Shown here in pieces: positions 18,209-26,780 of a DNA stretch of 34,484 nt (positions are counted from its first letter, which is position 1; every line of letters starts with the position of its first letter). The position numbers were made by a program, and so were the translations under genes. The stretch lies in the NCBI GenBank assembly GCA_031279635.1, contig JAITIC010000101.1:1-34484 (forward strand). Direction: 5' to 3'. Under the pieces are notes generated by a model that did not search any database, was not told the origin of the DNA, and was given only the letters and a program-made list of their open reading frames with translations. Origin of the DNA: Treponema sp. (GTDB lineage Bacteria > Spirochaetota > Spirochaetia > Treponematales > Breznakiellaceae).

Positions 18209-19466
18209 AAAAACATTGTTTTGTGTTGTTTTGCCGTGTTTGCTTCTGGCGGGATGTTTTCCCGGTTTCCGGCAGGAACAGGAATATCCGCGGAAAACGG
18301 TGTTTACTATTTTGTTCGGACAATCCAATTCCGATCCCGGATTGGAAGATATGTTTACCGAAAAATTAATCAGGGAGTTTCCAAATGTGACTCTGGAATG
18401 GGAAAGTTTTGATTGGGGGGATTATTTTTCTTCCGAGATGCAGGCAAAGATTGCCTCCGGCGAGGTGCCGGACATCATCATCGGCAAGGCGCAGGATGTC
18501 GCCGCTTACCAGCCTTCCGGTTTTTTTGCGCCCTTTAGACCGGAAGAGTATGAGCGGATACAGAAGGATTGGCTTGATAGTGTTACGGTTAATAGTGAAG
18601 TGTACGGCCTTCCGTACAATGCTTTCTATCAGGGAGTACTGTATAATAAAAACATATTCTGGCGGTATGGTCTTGAGGTTCCTGCTACCCTGGAAGATAT
18701 GGATAATGTCATCCGGCGCCTTGAGGAAGTAGGCATTACGCCTTTTGCCGCCCATTTTCGCGAAAACTGGTACGCGGGAAATATAACTATGCAATTCGCT
18801 ATAAACGAGGTGTTTGCCCGAAATCCGGAATGGGGTGAGGAGTTCCGTTCGGGGCTGCGCTCCTTTTCCGAATCCGGGGAATATGCCGCGTGTTTGCGTC
18901 AGGTGGAGACTTTATGGAAACATACCTGGAAGGATGCGGCTGCCGTAAATCAGAGTGAGTGCGCCAAACGATTTGCGAATGAGGAAGCCGCGATGTACCT
19001 GACCGGTACCTGGTCGGTACAGGATTTGTTTTCTATCCGTCCAAATCTTATGATCGGTATATTTCCTTACCCCAATAAAACCGGAGACGCCCGGCTGATT
19101 TTTGAGCCTAATCTGACATTCATGAAAAACACGGAGAGTCCCAATTTAGAATTGGCGGAATTGATGATAGCGTCGATTTACCGTGACACGGAACTAGCCA
19201 GGACAATCTGCGATTTTACCAGAACAACACCGCTCTTAACAGGGGTACAGACCGACAGCTTACAGCGGGTTGAAGAAGATATTAACGCCTACAAAAACGC
19301 GGGGAAGATTGTCGATGCCACCCTGGGTAACCGGCAGCTTGTATGGCGGTTTCAGGCGGCGTGCGCCGCTCAAATCAACGCATGGCTTAGCGGTAAGATT
19401 CCATTTGAAGATGTCCTGCAATTTGCGGACGATAACCGTTTTGAGAGCGGGGCCATGTTCAGATGA
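18195..19466 (+). CDS. Extracellular solute-binding lipoprotein (ABC carbohydrate type), coupled to the two-component system
   Basis: Lipobox LLAGC; VFTILFGQSNSDPGLEDMFTEKLIREFPNVTLEWESFDWGDYFSSEMQAKIASGEVPDIIIGKAQDV... Start overlaps the response-regulator stop by 14 nt. Confidence 0.9.
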   Translation: MKKLKKTLFCVVLPCLLLAGCFPGFRQEQEYPRKTVFTILFGQSNSDPGLEDMFTEKLIREFPNVTLEWESFDWGDYFSSEMQAKIASGEVPDIIIGKAQDVAAYQPSGFFAPFRPEEYERIQKDWLDSVTVNSEVYGLPYNAFYQGVLYNKNIFWRYGLEVPATLEDMDNVIRRLEEVGITPFAAHFRENWYAGNITMQFAINEVFARNPEWGEEFRSGLRSFSESGEYAACLRQVETLWKHTWKDAAAVNQSECAKRFANEEAAMYLTGTWSVQDLFSIRPNLMIGIFPYPNKTGDARLIFEPNLTFMKNTESPNLELAELMIASIYRDTELARTICDFTRTTPLLTGVQTDSLQRVEEDINAYKNAGKIVDATLGNRQLVWRFQAACAAQINAWLSGKIPFEDVLQFADDNRFESGAMFR

Positions 19467-19670
19467 GCCTCCGCGGAGCAAGCTCCGCGGTATCTTAAGT
19501 GTTGCATTAGTTCGATCTGAGGCTCGTTCGATAGGAAGTTTATTATAACGTCTGCTTTAATACCAAAATTTTGTAAACGTTGCGTCATTTGAGCCGGAGC
19601 AGAGCTTGGCAAGCGCAGCATGCCTGGCAAGCTGCGCTTGCCCTGGTATTAAACCAGACTTTCGAATAAA
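19464..19670 (+). repeat. Mosaic intergenic repeat, copy C
   Basis: tgagcctccgcggagcaagctccgcggtatcttaagtgttgcattag...ggtattaaaccagactttcgaataaa. Internal TIR-like ends GTCTGCTTTAATACC (19550-19564) and GGTATTAAACCAGAC (19645-19659). Confidence 0.9.
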
Positions 19671-19798
19671 ACTCAGGGATTCCCTGGAAAATGCCGTTTC
19701 CGGGGATGCCGCACATTTCAAAAAAATCCAGGTAAATTTTCCAAAAATGTCCTATTGCTAAGAATCATTGGGTGATAAGGTTGTAGAAAGTCAAAGAC

Positions 19799-19815
19799 CA
19801 CCGGCATAGCCGGTG
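19799..19815 (+). promoter_or_regulatory. Short hairpin in the leader of the second SBP gene
   Basis: caccggc-ata-gccggtg, perfect 7-bp stem followed by attttat, 37 bp before the ATG. Confidence 0.5.
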
Positions 19816-19851
19816 ATTTTATCAATTCCAATAATCTTACAGGAGGAGAAT

Positions 19852-21129
19852 ATGAGAAAATTGTTAATTGGTTTGTTGATGCTGGTAACCGTTTCCGCGG
19901 TTTTCGCGGGTGGCGGTTCGCAAGGCGGCTCACAGGGAAGATCTCCTGCTGCAACGGAGACCATAACTCTAAGGGTTCTGGCCGGGCAGTCTACAACCGA
20001 CGCCGGTATCGAAAAAATGATCGATGAGGCGCTGGCAAAGAAATACCCGGAAATCAAGCTGGAATGGGAATGTGTCGATTGGGGCAAAGATTTTCAGCCA
20101 AAGATGCAGGTCTATATCCAGTCAGGATTGCCGGATATTATGATTGGAAAGGCGCAGGATATTGCCACCTATGGTTCTCAGGGGCTGCTTGGCGATCTAA
20201 CCGGCAAGCCGTATTTACGGGAAGTTCTGGACGCCGCCATTCCCGGTGTAACACTGAACGGTAAAGTATACGGGGTTACTTACAACGCGCTGTATCAGGG
20301 TGTATATTACAACCGGGCGCTTTTCAAAAAGTACAATGTGAAGATCCCCGATACACAGCAGGAATTACAGGCCGCGATTAATACGTTCAAAGCCAATGGG
20401 ATTGTCCCGTTTGGTACACACATGCTAGATACCTGGAGTATCGGCAATGTAACGATGCAGTTCGCGGTTAATGATGTTTTTGTTAAAACTCCCGATTGGG
20501 GCGATCAGTTCCGCGCCGGGAGAGTCAATTTCTCCGATTCCCCCGAATACCGGAGCTGTTACGAATACAACAAGCTGATATATGACAACACCTGGAAGGA
20601 TCTGACATTCTCAATGGAACAAACCGCCTGTGACGCCAGAATAGTTACCGGCGAAGCCGCCATGAAGGTCTCCGGTTCCTGGTCCATACAGAATTTCCTG
20701 GATATTGACCCGGACTTTGATTTTGGTATTTTCCCGTTCCCCAACAAAAACGGGAACGCAAAACTGCTGTTCGAACCTAATATCACCTTTATGGCCAGCG
20801 CCAGGAGCGCCCACAGAGACGCTATAGACAAGGTTTTTGAGGTTATAACTTCCGACAAGGAACTTGCCAGAAGAATATACGATTTTACAAAAACCGCGTC
20901 TATGATAAAAGGCGCTACTCCCACGTTTGCCAATCCCAGCCAGTCAGATATAGACAACTACGCAGCCCAAAACCGCATCCAGGATGTTAACCTGGGCAAC
21001 AACCAACTGCAATGGGGCGGGTTTCAGGAAGAAAACGCCAAGGATATTGCCGAATATCTTCAGGGTAAGATCACGCTGGATACCGCTTTGAAAGCGGCTG
21101 ATGCCAGACGGGCAAACAGCAAACCATAA
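19852..21129 (+). CDS. ABC carbohydrate transporter substrate-binding protein
   Basis: MRKLLIGLLMLVTVSAVFAGGGSQ signal peptide; LRVLAGQSTTDAGIEKMIDEALAKKYPEIKLEWECVDWGKDF..., paralogous to 18195..19466. RBS aggaggag. Confidence 0.93.
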   Translation: MRKLLIGLLMLVTVSAVFAGGGSQGGSQGRSPAATETITLRVLAGQSTTDAGIEKMIDEALAKKYPEIKLEWECVDWGKDFQPKMQVYIQSGLPDIMIGKAQDIATYGSQGLLGDLTGKPYLREVLDAAIPGVTLNGKVYGVTYNALYQGVYYNRALFKKYNVKIPDTQQELQAAINTFKANGIVPFGTHMLDTWSIGNVTMQFAVNDVFVKTPDWGDQFRAGRVNFSDSPEYRSCYEYNKLIYDNTWKDLTFSMEQTACDARIVTGEAAMKVSGSWSIQNFLDIDPDFDFGIFPFPNKNGNAKLLFEPNITFMASARSAHRDAIDKVFEVITSDKELARRIYDFTKTASMIKGATPTFANPSQSDIDNYAAQNRIQDVNLGNNQLQWGGFQEENAKDIAEYLQGKITLDTALKAADARRANSKP

Positions 21130-21152
21130 AGTCTTTAACAAAGGAGAAAACA

Positions 21153-21183
21153 AAGGCGGCTTTCCTGACCGGAAAGCCGCCTT
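21153..21183 (+). terminator. Strong hairpin between the SBP and permease genes
   Basis: aaggcggctttcc-tgacc-ggaaagccgcctt: perfect 13-bp stem, 5-nt loop, weak T-tract (actttg). Confidence 0.7.
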
Positions 21184-21204
21184 ACTTTGACCCAAAGGCA
21201 GGCT

Positions 21205-22089
21205 ATGAATAATAAATCCAGGGCGGCGCGCCGGGCGGAATTTCAATATATCTCTCTTGTCCTGCCCGGTATGATTGTATTTACCGTGGGGCTGATTATT
21301 CCAATGTTTTTGGGTTTCAGTTATTCTTTTACCAGTTGGAACGGTATAACGGCGGAAAAGCCTTTTATTGGAATGGGTAATTATTTCCGTATGTTTCGGG
21401 ATAATTACGCAGGTTCCGCATGGTGGTTTACCCTGCGCTTTACCTTCTGGAATACGCTGATCCAAAACACGGCGGCCATTTTATTGGCGTCCGCGCTAGA
21501 CAGCAAAATAAAACTAAAAAAAATCTTCCGCACCGGGTTTTTTATCCCCTGCCTTATCAGCGCCGTAGTTGTCGGCTTTGTGTGGCTGAAAATATACGGC
21601 AATGTTCTGCCCGCCTTAATGGACGCCCTAGGGCTTAACATTAATGTTATGCTCTTTGGCAGCGAGCGCACGGTTCTTACCGGCATGATTATCGCCAACA
21701 ACTGGCAATGGATAGGATACTGGATGCTGATTTATTTGGCCGGCCTCCAGTCCATTCCCGAAAGCCTGTACGAAGCAGCGCGGATAGACGGCGCCAATGG
21801 GTTCCGTCAATTCGTGAATATAACGCTGCCCATGCTGGCGCCGGCCATGACTATATGCATTGTCGGCATTACAACAGGATCATTAAAAGTATACGATTTA
21901 CTGGTTTCGTCCACGGGCGGCGGTCCCGGTCGCGCATCAACGTCTATCATCTACTATATATACAATACCGCAATCGGCGGCCGTCAGTACGGTTACGGCT
22001 CGGCTCTGTCTATTTCTTTGATCTTTGCCCTTTTATTGGTAGCGGTTTTACAAGTGGCGGTTCTTAAAAAAAGAGAGGTGCAGATGTGA
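21205..22089 (+). CDS. CUT1 ABC sugar transporter permease (MalF/UgpA type)
   Basis: Multi-TM; EAARIDGANGFRQFVNITLPMLAPAMTICIVGITTGSLKVYD EAA motif. Confidence 0.93.
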   Translation: MNNKSRAARRAEFQYISLVLPGMIVFTVGLIIPMFLGFSYSFTSWNGITAEKPFIGMGNYFRMFRDNYAGSAWWFTLRFTFWNTLIQNTAAILLASALDSKIKLKKIFRTGFFIPCLISAVVVGFVWLKIYGNVLPALMDALGLNINVMLFGSERTVLTGMIIANNWQWIGYWMLIYLAGLQSIPESLYEAARIDGANGFRQFVNITLPMLAPAMTICIVGITTGSLKVYDLLVSSTGGGPGRASTSIIYYIYNTAIGGRQYGYGSALSISLIFALLLVAVLQVAVLKKREVQM

Positions 22090-22946
22090 AGGGACAAATT
22101 GCGGCATTTGGAAAGAAAAACAAAAATTCCGGCAGTATGTTTCTTGTGCAGATTGGAATATTTCTTGCCTTTTTGTTGTTTATCGCCCCTATATTCATAA
22201 TCTTTAACTACTCTCTCAAAACAAAAAGGGAACTCTATATTGGTAATCCCCTGGCACTGCCTTCGTCCCCCAGCTTTGATAACTATATAAATGCCCTGGA
22301 AAAACTAAATCTGTCCACTACATTTTTTAATACGGTTTTTTATACGGCGGTATCGGCACTGATCTTGGCGCTGGTCTGCGGATCGGCGGCCTGGGTCATT
22401 GCCCGTAACAAAGGTAAATTTTATAAATTCGCTTACTTTTACTTTATTATCGGCATTCTCATACCCGCGCAGGCGCTCTTTCTGCCTATTTACATAGTCG
22501 GTTTCCGTACAGGACTTGTGAATACCCGGTTTGGGGTTATCATCATGTTTGTGGCGTCCAATATTTCTTTTGGTGTTTTTCTGATGACCAGTTTTATGTC
22601 CACTATACCGGTAGAACTGGAGGAAGCGGCCCGAATAGACGGCTGTTCGATTTACCGGAGCTACTTTTCTATTGTACTGCCCCTGCTTGCCCCCGCTATG
22701 GCCACGCTCATCATCATGCAGTCCTTCCAAATCTGGAACGACTATCTTATGCCAAGTTTATTTGTCAGCACCAATAAATTGAAAACCATGACCGTCGCTA
22801 TACAGGCGCTTTTTTCCCAGCAAACCAGTGATTATTCCACCGCCTTTGCCGCCATTGTGCTGTCTGCGTTACCTATTACTATCCTGTTTATCAGTTTGCA
22901 GAAGTACTTCATTAAGGGTATGACTCTGGGTGCTGTAAAGGGATAA
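22086..22946 (+). CDS. CUT1 ABC sugar transporter permease (MalG/UgpE type)
   Basis: EEAARIDGCSIYRSYFSIVLPLLAPAMATLIIMQSFQIWNDYLMPSLF; GTG start overlaps the previous stop. Confidence 0.93.
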   Translation: MKGQIAAFGKKNKNSGSMFLVQIGIFLAFLLFIAPIFIIFNYSLKTKRELYIGNPLALPSSPSFDNYINALEKLNLSTTFFNTVFYTAVSALILALVCGSAAWVIARNKGKFYKFAYFYFIIGILIPAQALFLPIYIVGFRTGLVNTRFGVIIMFVASNISFGVFLMTSFMSTIPVELEEAARIDGCSIYRSYFSIVLPLLAPAMATLIIMQSFQIWNDYLMPSLFVSTNKLKTMTVAIQALFSQQTSDYSTAFAAIVLSALPITILFISLQKYFIKGMTLGAVKG

Positions 22947-22947
22947 A

Positions 22948-25023
22948 ATGAACATACAGCTTTATGAAAACAATCTCTATCTTGATATTAATGTGACGGA
23001 AGATGGGGATGTCCGCCTGTACAATCTTTCTCCATCGCCGTTCGCCGGCTCGGAACAGGGGAGGTTTTTCCGTCTGCTGGAGGTGCAGGGAACGGGGTTT
23101 AACCAGAATGACCATCATGGAAGCAAGCATACAGGGACTCAGCCCGGCAGCTTGTTTCGTTACGCGAATCATACAATCAGTCGCAATCAATACGGTAACA
23201 AGCTGGAATTGAAACAGAAGTGGCGGGGGTTGTTTGCTGTAAGTCATCTGCAATTCTATGATGATATTCCTGTTGTACGCAGTTGGACTGAACTGGAAAA
23301 CTATTCAGAACAGGAAGATTTTCCGCTGGAGTATATCTCGTCATTTGTACTAACCGGGTTGTACCGGGGGAACGGTTCGGCGCGGGATGCCGATGGCATC
23401 TTCCATATTCCGCACAGCACATGGTTTGGAGAAGCCCAGTGGAAAGCCTATACAATTCAGGAAATGGGGTATGATGCGGTACATCCTGATTTTTCGCTGA
23501 AACGAATATCTTTATCAAGTACCGGAAGCTGGCCCTGTAGTGAACATCTGCCTATGGGAGGATACGAAAACAGTGACGGCCGCAGAAGTTTTGTGTGGCA
23601 GATCGAGACCGCCGCTGCGTGGGGCTGGGAAGCATCCGATATTGGCGGGGAACTCTATCTGCAAATCCACGGTCCTTCTTTTCAGGAAAGCGGTTTTTTT
23701 AAGCGGCTCAAGCGGGGTGAACATTTTCAGAGCGTACCCTGCGCAATCGCCTCTGTCAACGGCGGTTTCCAGGAGGGGATTCGGGCGTTGACCAAATACC
23801 GCCGGGTGATACGACGCAAAAACACCGACAACCAAAGCCCGTCAGTGATATTTAACGATTACATGAATTGTCTGATGGGAGATCCGACCACGGAGAAGGA
23901 ACTGCCCCTTATTGACGCCGCAGCGAGTGCGGGCTGCCGGTATTACTGCGTGGACTGCGGATGGTACGATGACGGCCCCTGGTGGGACGGCGTCGGCCAG
24001 TGGCTCCCCGGCAAAGCCCGTTTTCCCAATGGCATTCATGAAGTTTTGGATCGCATCCGCGCCAGGGGTATGATTCCCGGTCTTTGGCTGGAATTGGAAG
24101 TCATGGGTATAGAATGTCCCCTGGTAAAAAATATTCCGAAAGACTGGCTCTTCCAGCGTAACGGCCTGCCCATCATTGATCACAGCCGTTACCAACTGGA
24201 TTTTCGTAATCCGGAAGTGATCGTTTTTGCCAACAATGTTATCGACCGCCTCGTAGGGGAATACGGCGCCGGATATATAAAGATGGACTACAATATTAAT
24301 TCCGGCGCCGGGACGGATCGAAATGCAGACAGCGCCGCCGCAGGGCTGCTTGAGCATACCCGCGCTTACCTTGCCTGGCTGGATACTGTTTTTAAGCGTT
24401 ACCCTGAACTGGTTATCGAAAACTGCGGATCAGGCGGGATGCGTATGGAATATTCCCTGCTTTCGCGCCACAGCATACAATCAGTTAGCGACCAGACCGA
24501 TTATCTGCGAATGGCGGCGATTGCCTGCAACTGTATGACCGCCGTTACGCCTGAACAAGCGGCGATTTGGAGTTATCCCCTGGCAGGCGGGGATGTGGAA
24601 GAAACGGTGTTTAACATGGTAAACGCCATCCTTCTGCGGATACATCAGAGCGGCCATTTGGCTAATCTGAAGGAAGATCGTATGCGGTATGTCAGGGAGG
24701 GAATAGCGTACCATAAGAGCATCTGTACCCGGCTTAAAGAAGGGTTGCCTTTCTGGCCTCTGGGCCTTGCCTCTTTCTCGGATAAATTCCTCTGCGCCGG
24801 TATTGAGTGCGGAACCACGCGCTATCTTGCCCTCTGGTGTACCGGTGAATCCGGCGGAACTTTTGAGCTGCCTATTCCCGCTGTCCCGGGTAAAGAATAC
24901 CGCGTGAAATGTTCCTATCCTGAAGACTTGCCCGTTCCGACAAAATGGGAATTACAAAAATCCATGTTAACGGTTACCATGAAGGGAAAGACCGCCAGAA
25001 TATTGGAAATGACTTTACGGTAA
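22948..25023 (+). CDS. Alpha-galactosidase, GH36 family
   Basis: YYCVDCGWYDDGPWWDGVGQWLPGKARFPNGIHEVLDRIRARGMIPGLWLELEVMG; YIKMDYNINSGAGTD (catalytic Asp region); ENCGSGGMRMEYSLLSRHSIQSVSDQTDY. Confidence 0.93.
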   Translation: MNIQLYENNLYLDINVTEDGDVRLYNLSPSPFAGSEQGRFFRLLEVQGTGFNQNDHHGSKHTGTQPGSLFRYANHTISRNQYGNKLELKQKWRGLFAVSHLQFYDDIPVVRSWTELENYSEQEDFPLEYISSFVLTGLYRGNGSARDADGIFHIPHSTWFGEAQWKAYTIQEMGYDAVHPDFSLKRISLSSTGSWPCSEHLPMGGYENSDGRRSFVWQIETAAAWGWEASDIGGELYLQIHGPSFQESGFFKRLKRGEHFQSVPCAIASVNGGFQEGIRALTKYRRVIRRKNTDNQSPSVIFNDYMNCLMGDPTTEKELPLIDAAASAGCRYYCVDCGWYDDGPWWDGVGQWLPGKARFPNGIHEVLDRIRARGMIPGLWLELEVMGIECPLVKNIPKDWLFQRNGLPIIDHSRYQLDFRNPEVIVFANNVIDRLVGEYGAGYIKMDYNINSGAGTDRNADSAAAGLLEHTRAYLAWLDTVFKRYPELVIENCGSGGMRMEYSLLSRHSIQSVSDQTDYLRMAAIACNCMTAVTPEQAAIWSYPLAGGDVEETVFNMVNAILLRIHQSGHLANLKEDRMRYVREGIAYHKSICTRLKEGLPFWPLGLASFSDKFLCAGIECGTTRYLALWCTGESGGTFELPIPAVPGKEYRVKCSYPEDLPVPTKWELQKSMLTVTMKGKTARILEMTLR

Positions 25024-25102
25024 ACCGCAAAAAAACTGCGCATAACCTGAAAGTAAATGCAACAGCCCTGACCGCGTTTTTTAGCCCACTGTCGCATGCG
25101 GC

Positions 25103-26317
25103 TCAAAGGCCGGCCTTTTCCCTTTTTTCCCCGGGCTTCAGCTTTTTTCGTAACAGAAGCAAAATCCCAATCAAAAGCGCGGTATACAGCAAACTGCTCC
25201 GGTAGCCCCAGGCGGGACCGAAAAAGCGGTTGGTCAGCCCGATGAGGAACTGTACTCCGGCATTGAGCGTGCCGCCTATGGCTATCATGGCGCTGGACAG
25301 TACCGGCGCGTCATCACCGAAGCGGACAATGGCCAGGGCCATTATCGTAGGCCAGAGCAGGGCGACAAAAAATCCCAGTGCCGGAAGCACGTAGATGCCC
25401 CTCGCTCCCAGACAGAAACCGGCAATGAAAATGAGCAGTATAATACACGCGAGGCCGATGAGGGAACGCAAATAGCCGATGCGCTCGACAAAAGCGCCGC
25501 AGGCAAGACGGGAAAGGGTGAAGACTATGAAAAAGGCCGAAAGAAAGGCCGCGCCGTCGGTTGTGGGGTCAAGGCCGTAGACATCCTGAAAATACAGGGC
25601 GCCCCAGTTGGTGCTGCTCATTTCGATAATAACCGCCAGCCCCAGGGTAAGCGCAAAAAACCACACCATGGGAGAACGCAGGGCGTCGAAAAAATTCTTT
25701 CGTCTGACAGGGCCGGTCTTGCCCGTTTCGCTTCCGGCGGAGCGGCTGTGCTTCTCTTCGGGAAATCCGGTAAAAATTCCGGGGATGAACAGCGCCAGCG
25801 CCAGGGGCAGGGAGAGCAGGTAGATGCAGCGCCAGCCGAGGCCCGCGTTATTCGCAAGCAGGCCGGCGGCCTTTGGCCCGATGACAGCGCCGATTCCGTA
25901 AAAGGCGTGGAGCATGCTCATCAATACGGCGGTTTTTGAAGTAAACGTTCGGGACGCCAGGGCGTTTATACCCACCTCAAAAAAGCCGAAACCCGCAAAG
26001 ACCAGAAACAGCGCGGCGGCGACGCTGAAAAAGCCCGGCATAAAAAACACCGAGAAAAGGCCCAGGATGAGCGCGGCAAACCCGAAGAGAAAAGCCGGCT
26101 TTATACCGAAATGTCCCAGAAAAATTCCCGCAACGATGCTGAAACCCACATAGCTTAACGAAAGCATGGACACCATAAAGCCCTGCTGCTCCCATGAAGC
26201 GCCGAACTCCGCCTTGATCAGCGGATAGGAAACCCCCTTGATATTTTCAATCAGCCCGAAGATCAGCATGGTGCCAAACAGTAGAAAAAAAAGCATGATT
26301 CGCTGTAATTTTGTCAC
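25103..26317 (-). CDS. MFS transporter
   Basis: 404 aa, about 12 hydrophobic segments; LIENIKGVSYPLIKAEFGASWEQQGFMVSMLSLSYVGFSIVAGIFLGHFGIKPAFLFG. Confidence 0.85.
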   Translation of the reverse strand: MTKLQRIMLFFLLFGTMLIFGLIENIKGVSYPLIKAEFGASWEQQGFMVSMLSLSYVGFSIVAGIFLGHFGIKPAFLFGFAALILGLFSVFFMPGFFSVAAALFLVFAGFGFFEVGINALASRTFTSKTAVLMSMLHAFYGIGAVIGPKAAGLLANNAGLGWRCIYLLSLPLALALFIPGIFTGFPEEKHSRSAGSETGKTGPVRRKNFFDALRSPMVWFFALTLGLAVIIEMSSTNWGALYFQDVYGLDPTTDGAAFLSAFFIVFTLSRLACGAFVERIGYLRSLIGLACIILLIFIAGFCLGARGIYVLPALGFFVALLWPTIMALAIVRFGDDAPVLSSAMIAIGGTLNAGVQFLIGLTNRFFGPAWGYRSSLLYTALLIGILLLLRKKLKPGEKREKAGL

Positions 26318-26338
26318 ATAACGCTCCGTTTGAGTTGC

Positions 26339-26500
26339 TTCGAAAGTCTGTTTTAATACCCTAAGGCAGGCTGCGTTTGCCAGGCTTGCTCCGGCTCAAA
26401 TGACGCAACGCTTACAAAAATTTGGTATTAAACCAGACGTTATAATAAACTTCCTATCGAACAAGCCTCCGTTCCGGCGCAGCCCAACGCTAAAGATACC
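26339..26500 (-). repeat. Mosaic intergenic repeat, copy D
   Basis: cttcgaaagtctgttttaatacc...ccggctcaaatgacgcaacgcttacaaaaatttggtattaaaccagacgttataataaacttcctatcgaac. TIR-like ends at 26346-26360 and 26424-26438. Confidence 0.85.
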
Positions 26501-26664
26501 GCAGGGCCGAATGCCTCATTTCAAAAAACAACCGAAGGCCCGGATGCCTCATTCAGTATAATCAAGACGCTGTCACTGTACAAGCGATCGAATTGCGCCG
26601 CGTTAAATCTAACCATAGGGGATTCCGCCGTGTGGGCAGCAATTCCGAATTCAAGATAACCACA

Positions 26665-26780
26665 AGCCCACGCTCGCGTGGGCTCTACACGGACAGCCAC
26701 GGACAATTGAGGGAGCAATTTTTCGCCTTACATGCTATCATATCGGTTTTGTCCGTTCTGTCCGTGAATGTCCGTGGTTG
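26665..26780. repeat. Cluster of short TGTCCGT repeats in both orientations plus an AGCCCACGCTCGCGTGGGCT palindrome
   Basis: agcccacgctcgcgtgggct, then acacggacagccacggaca, later tgtccgttctgtccgtgaatgtccgtgg. Confidence 0.75.
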
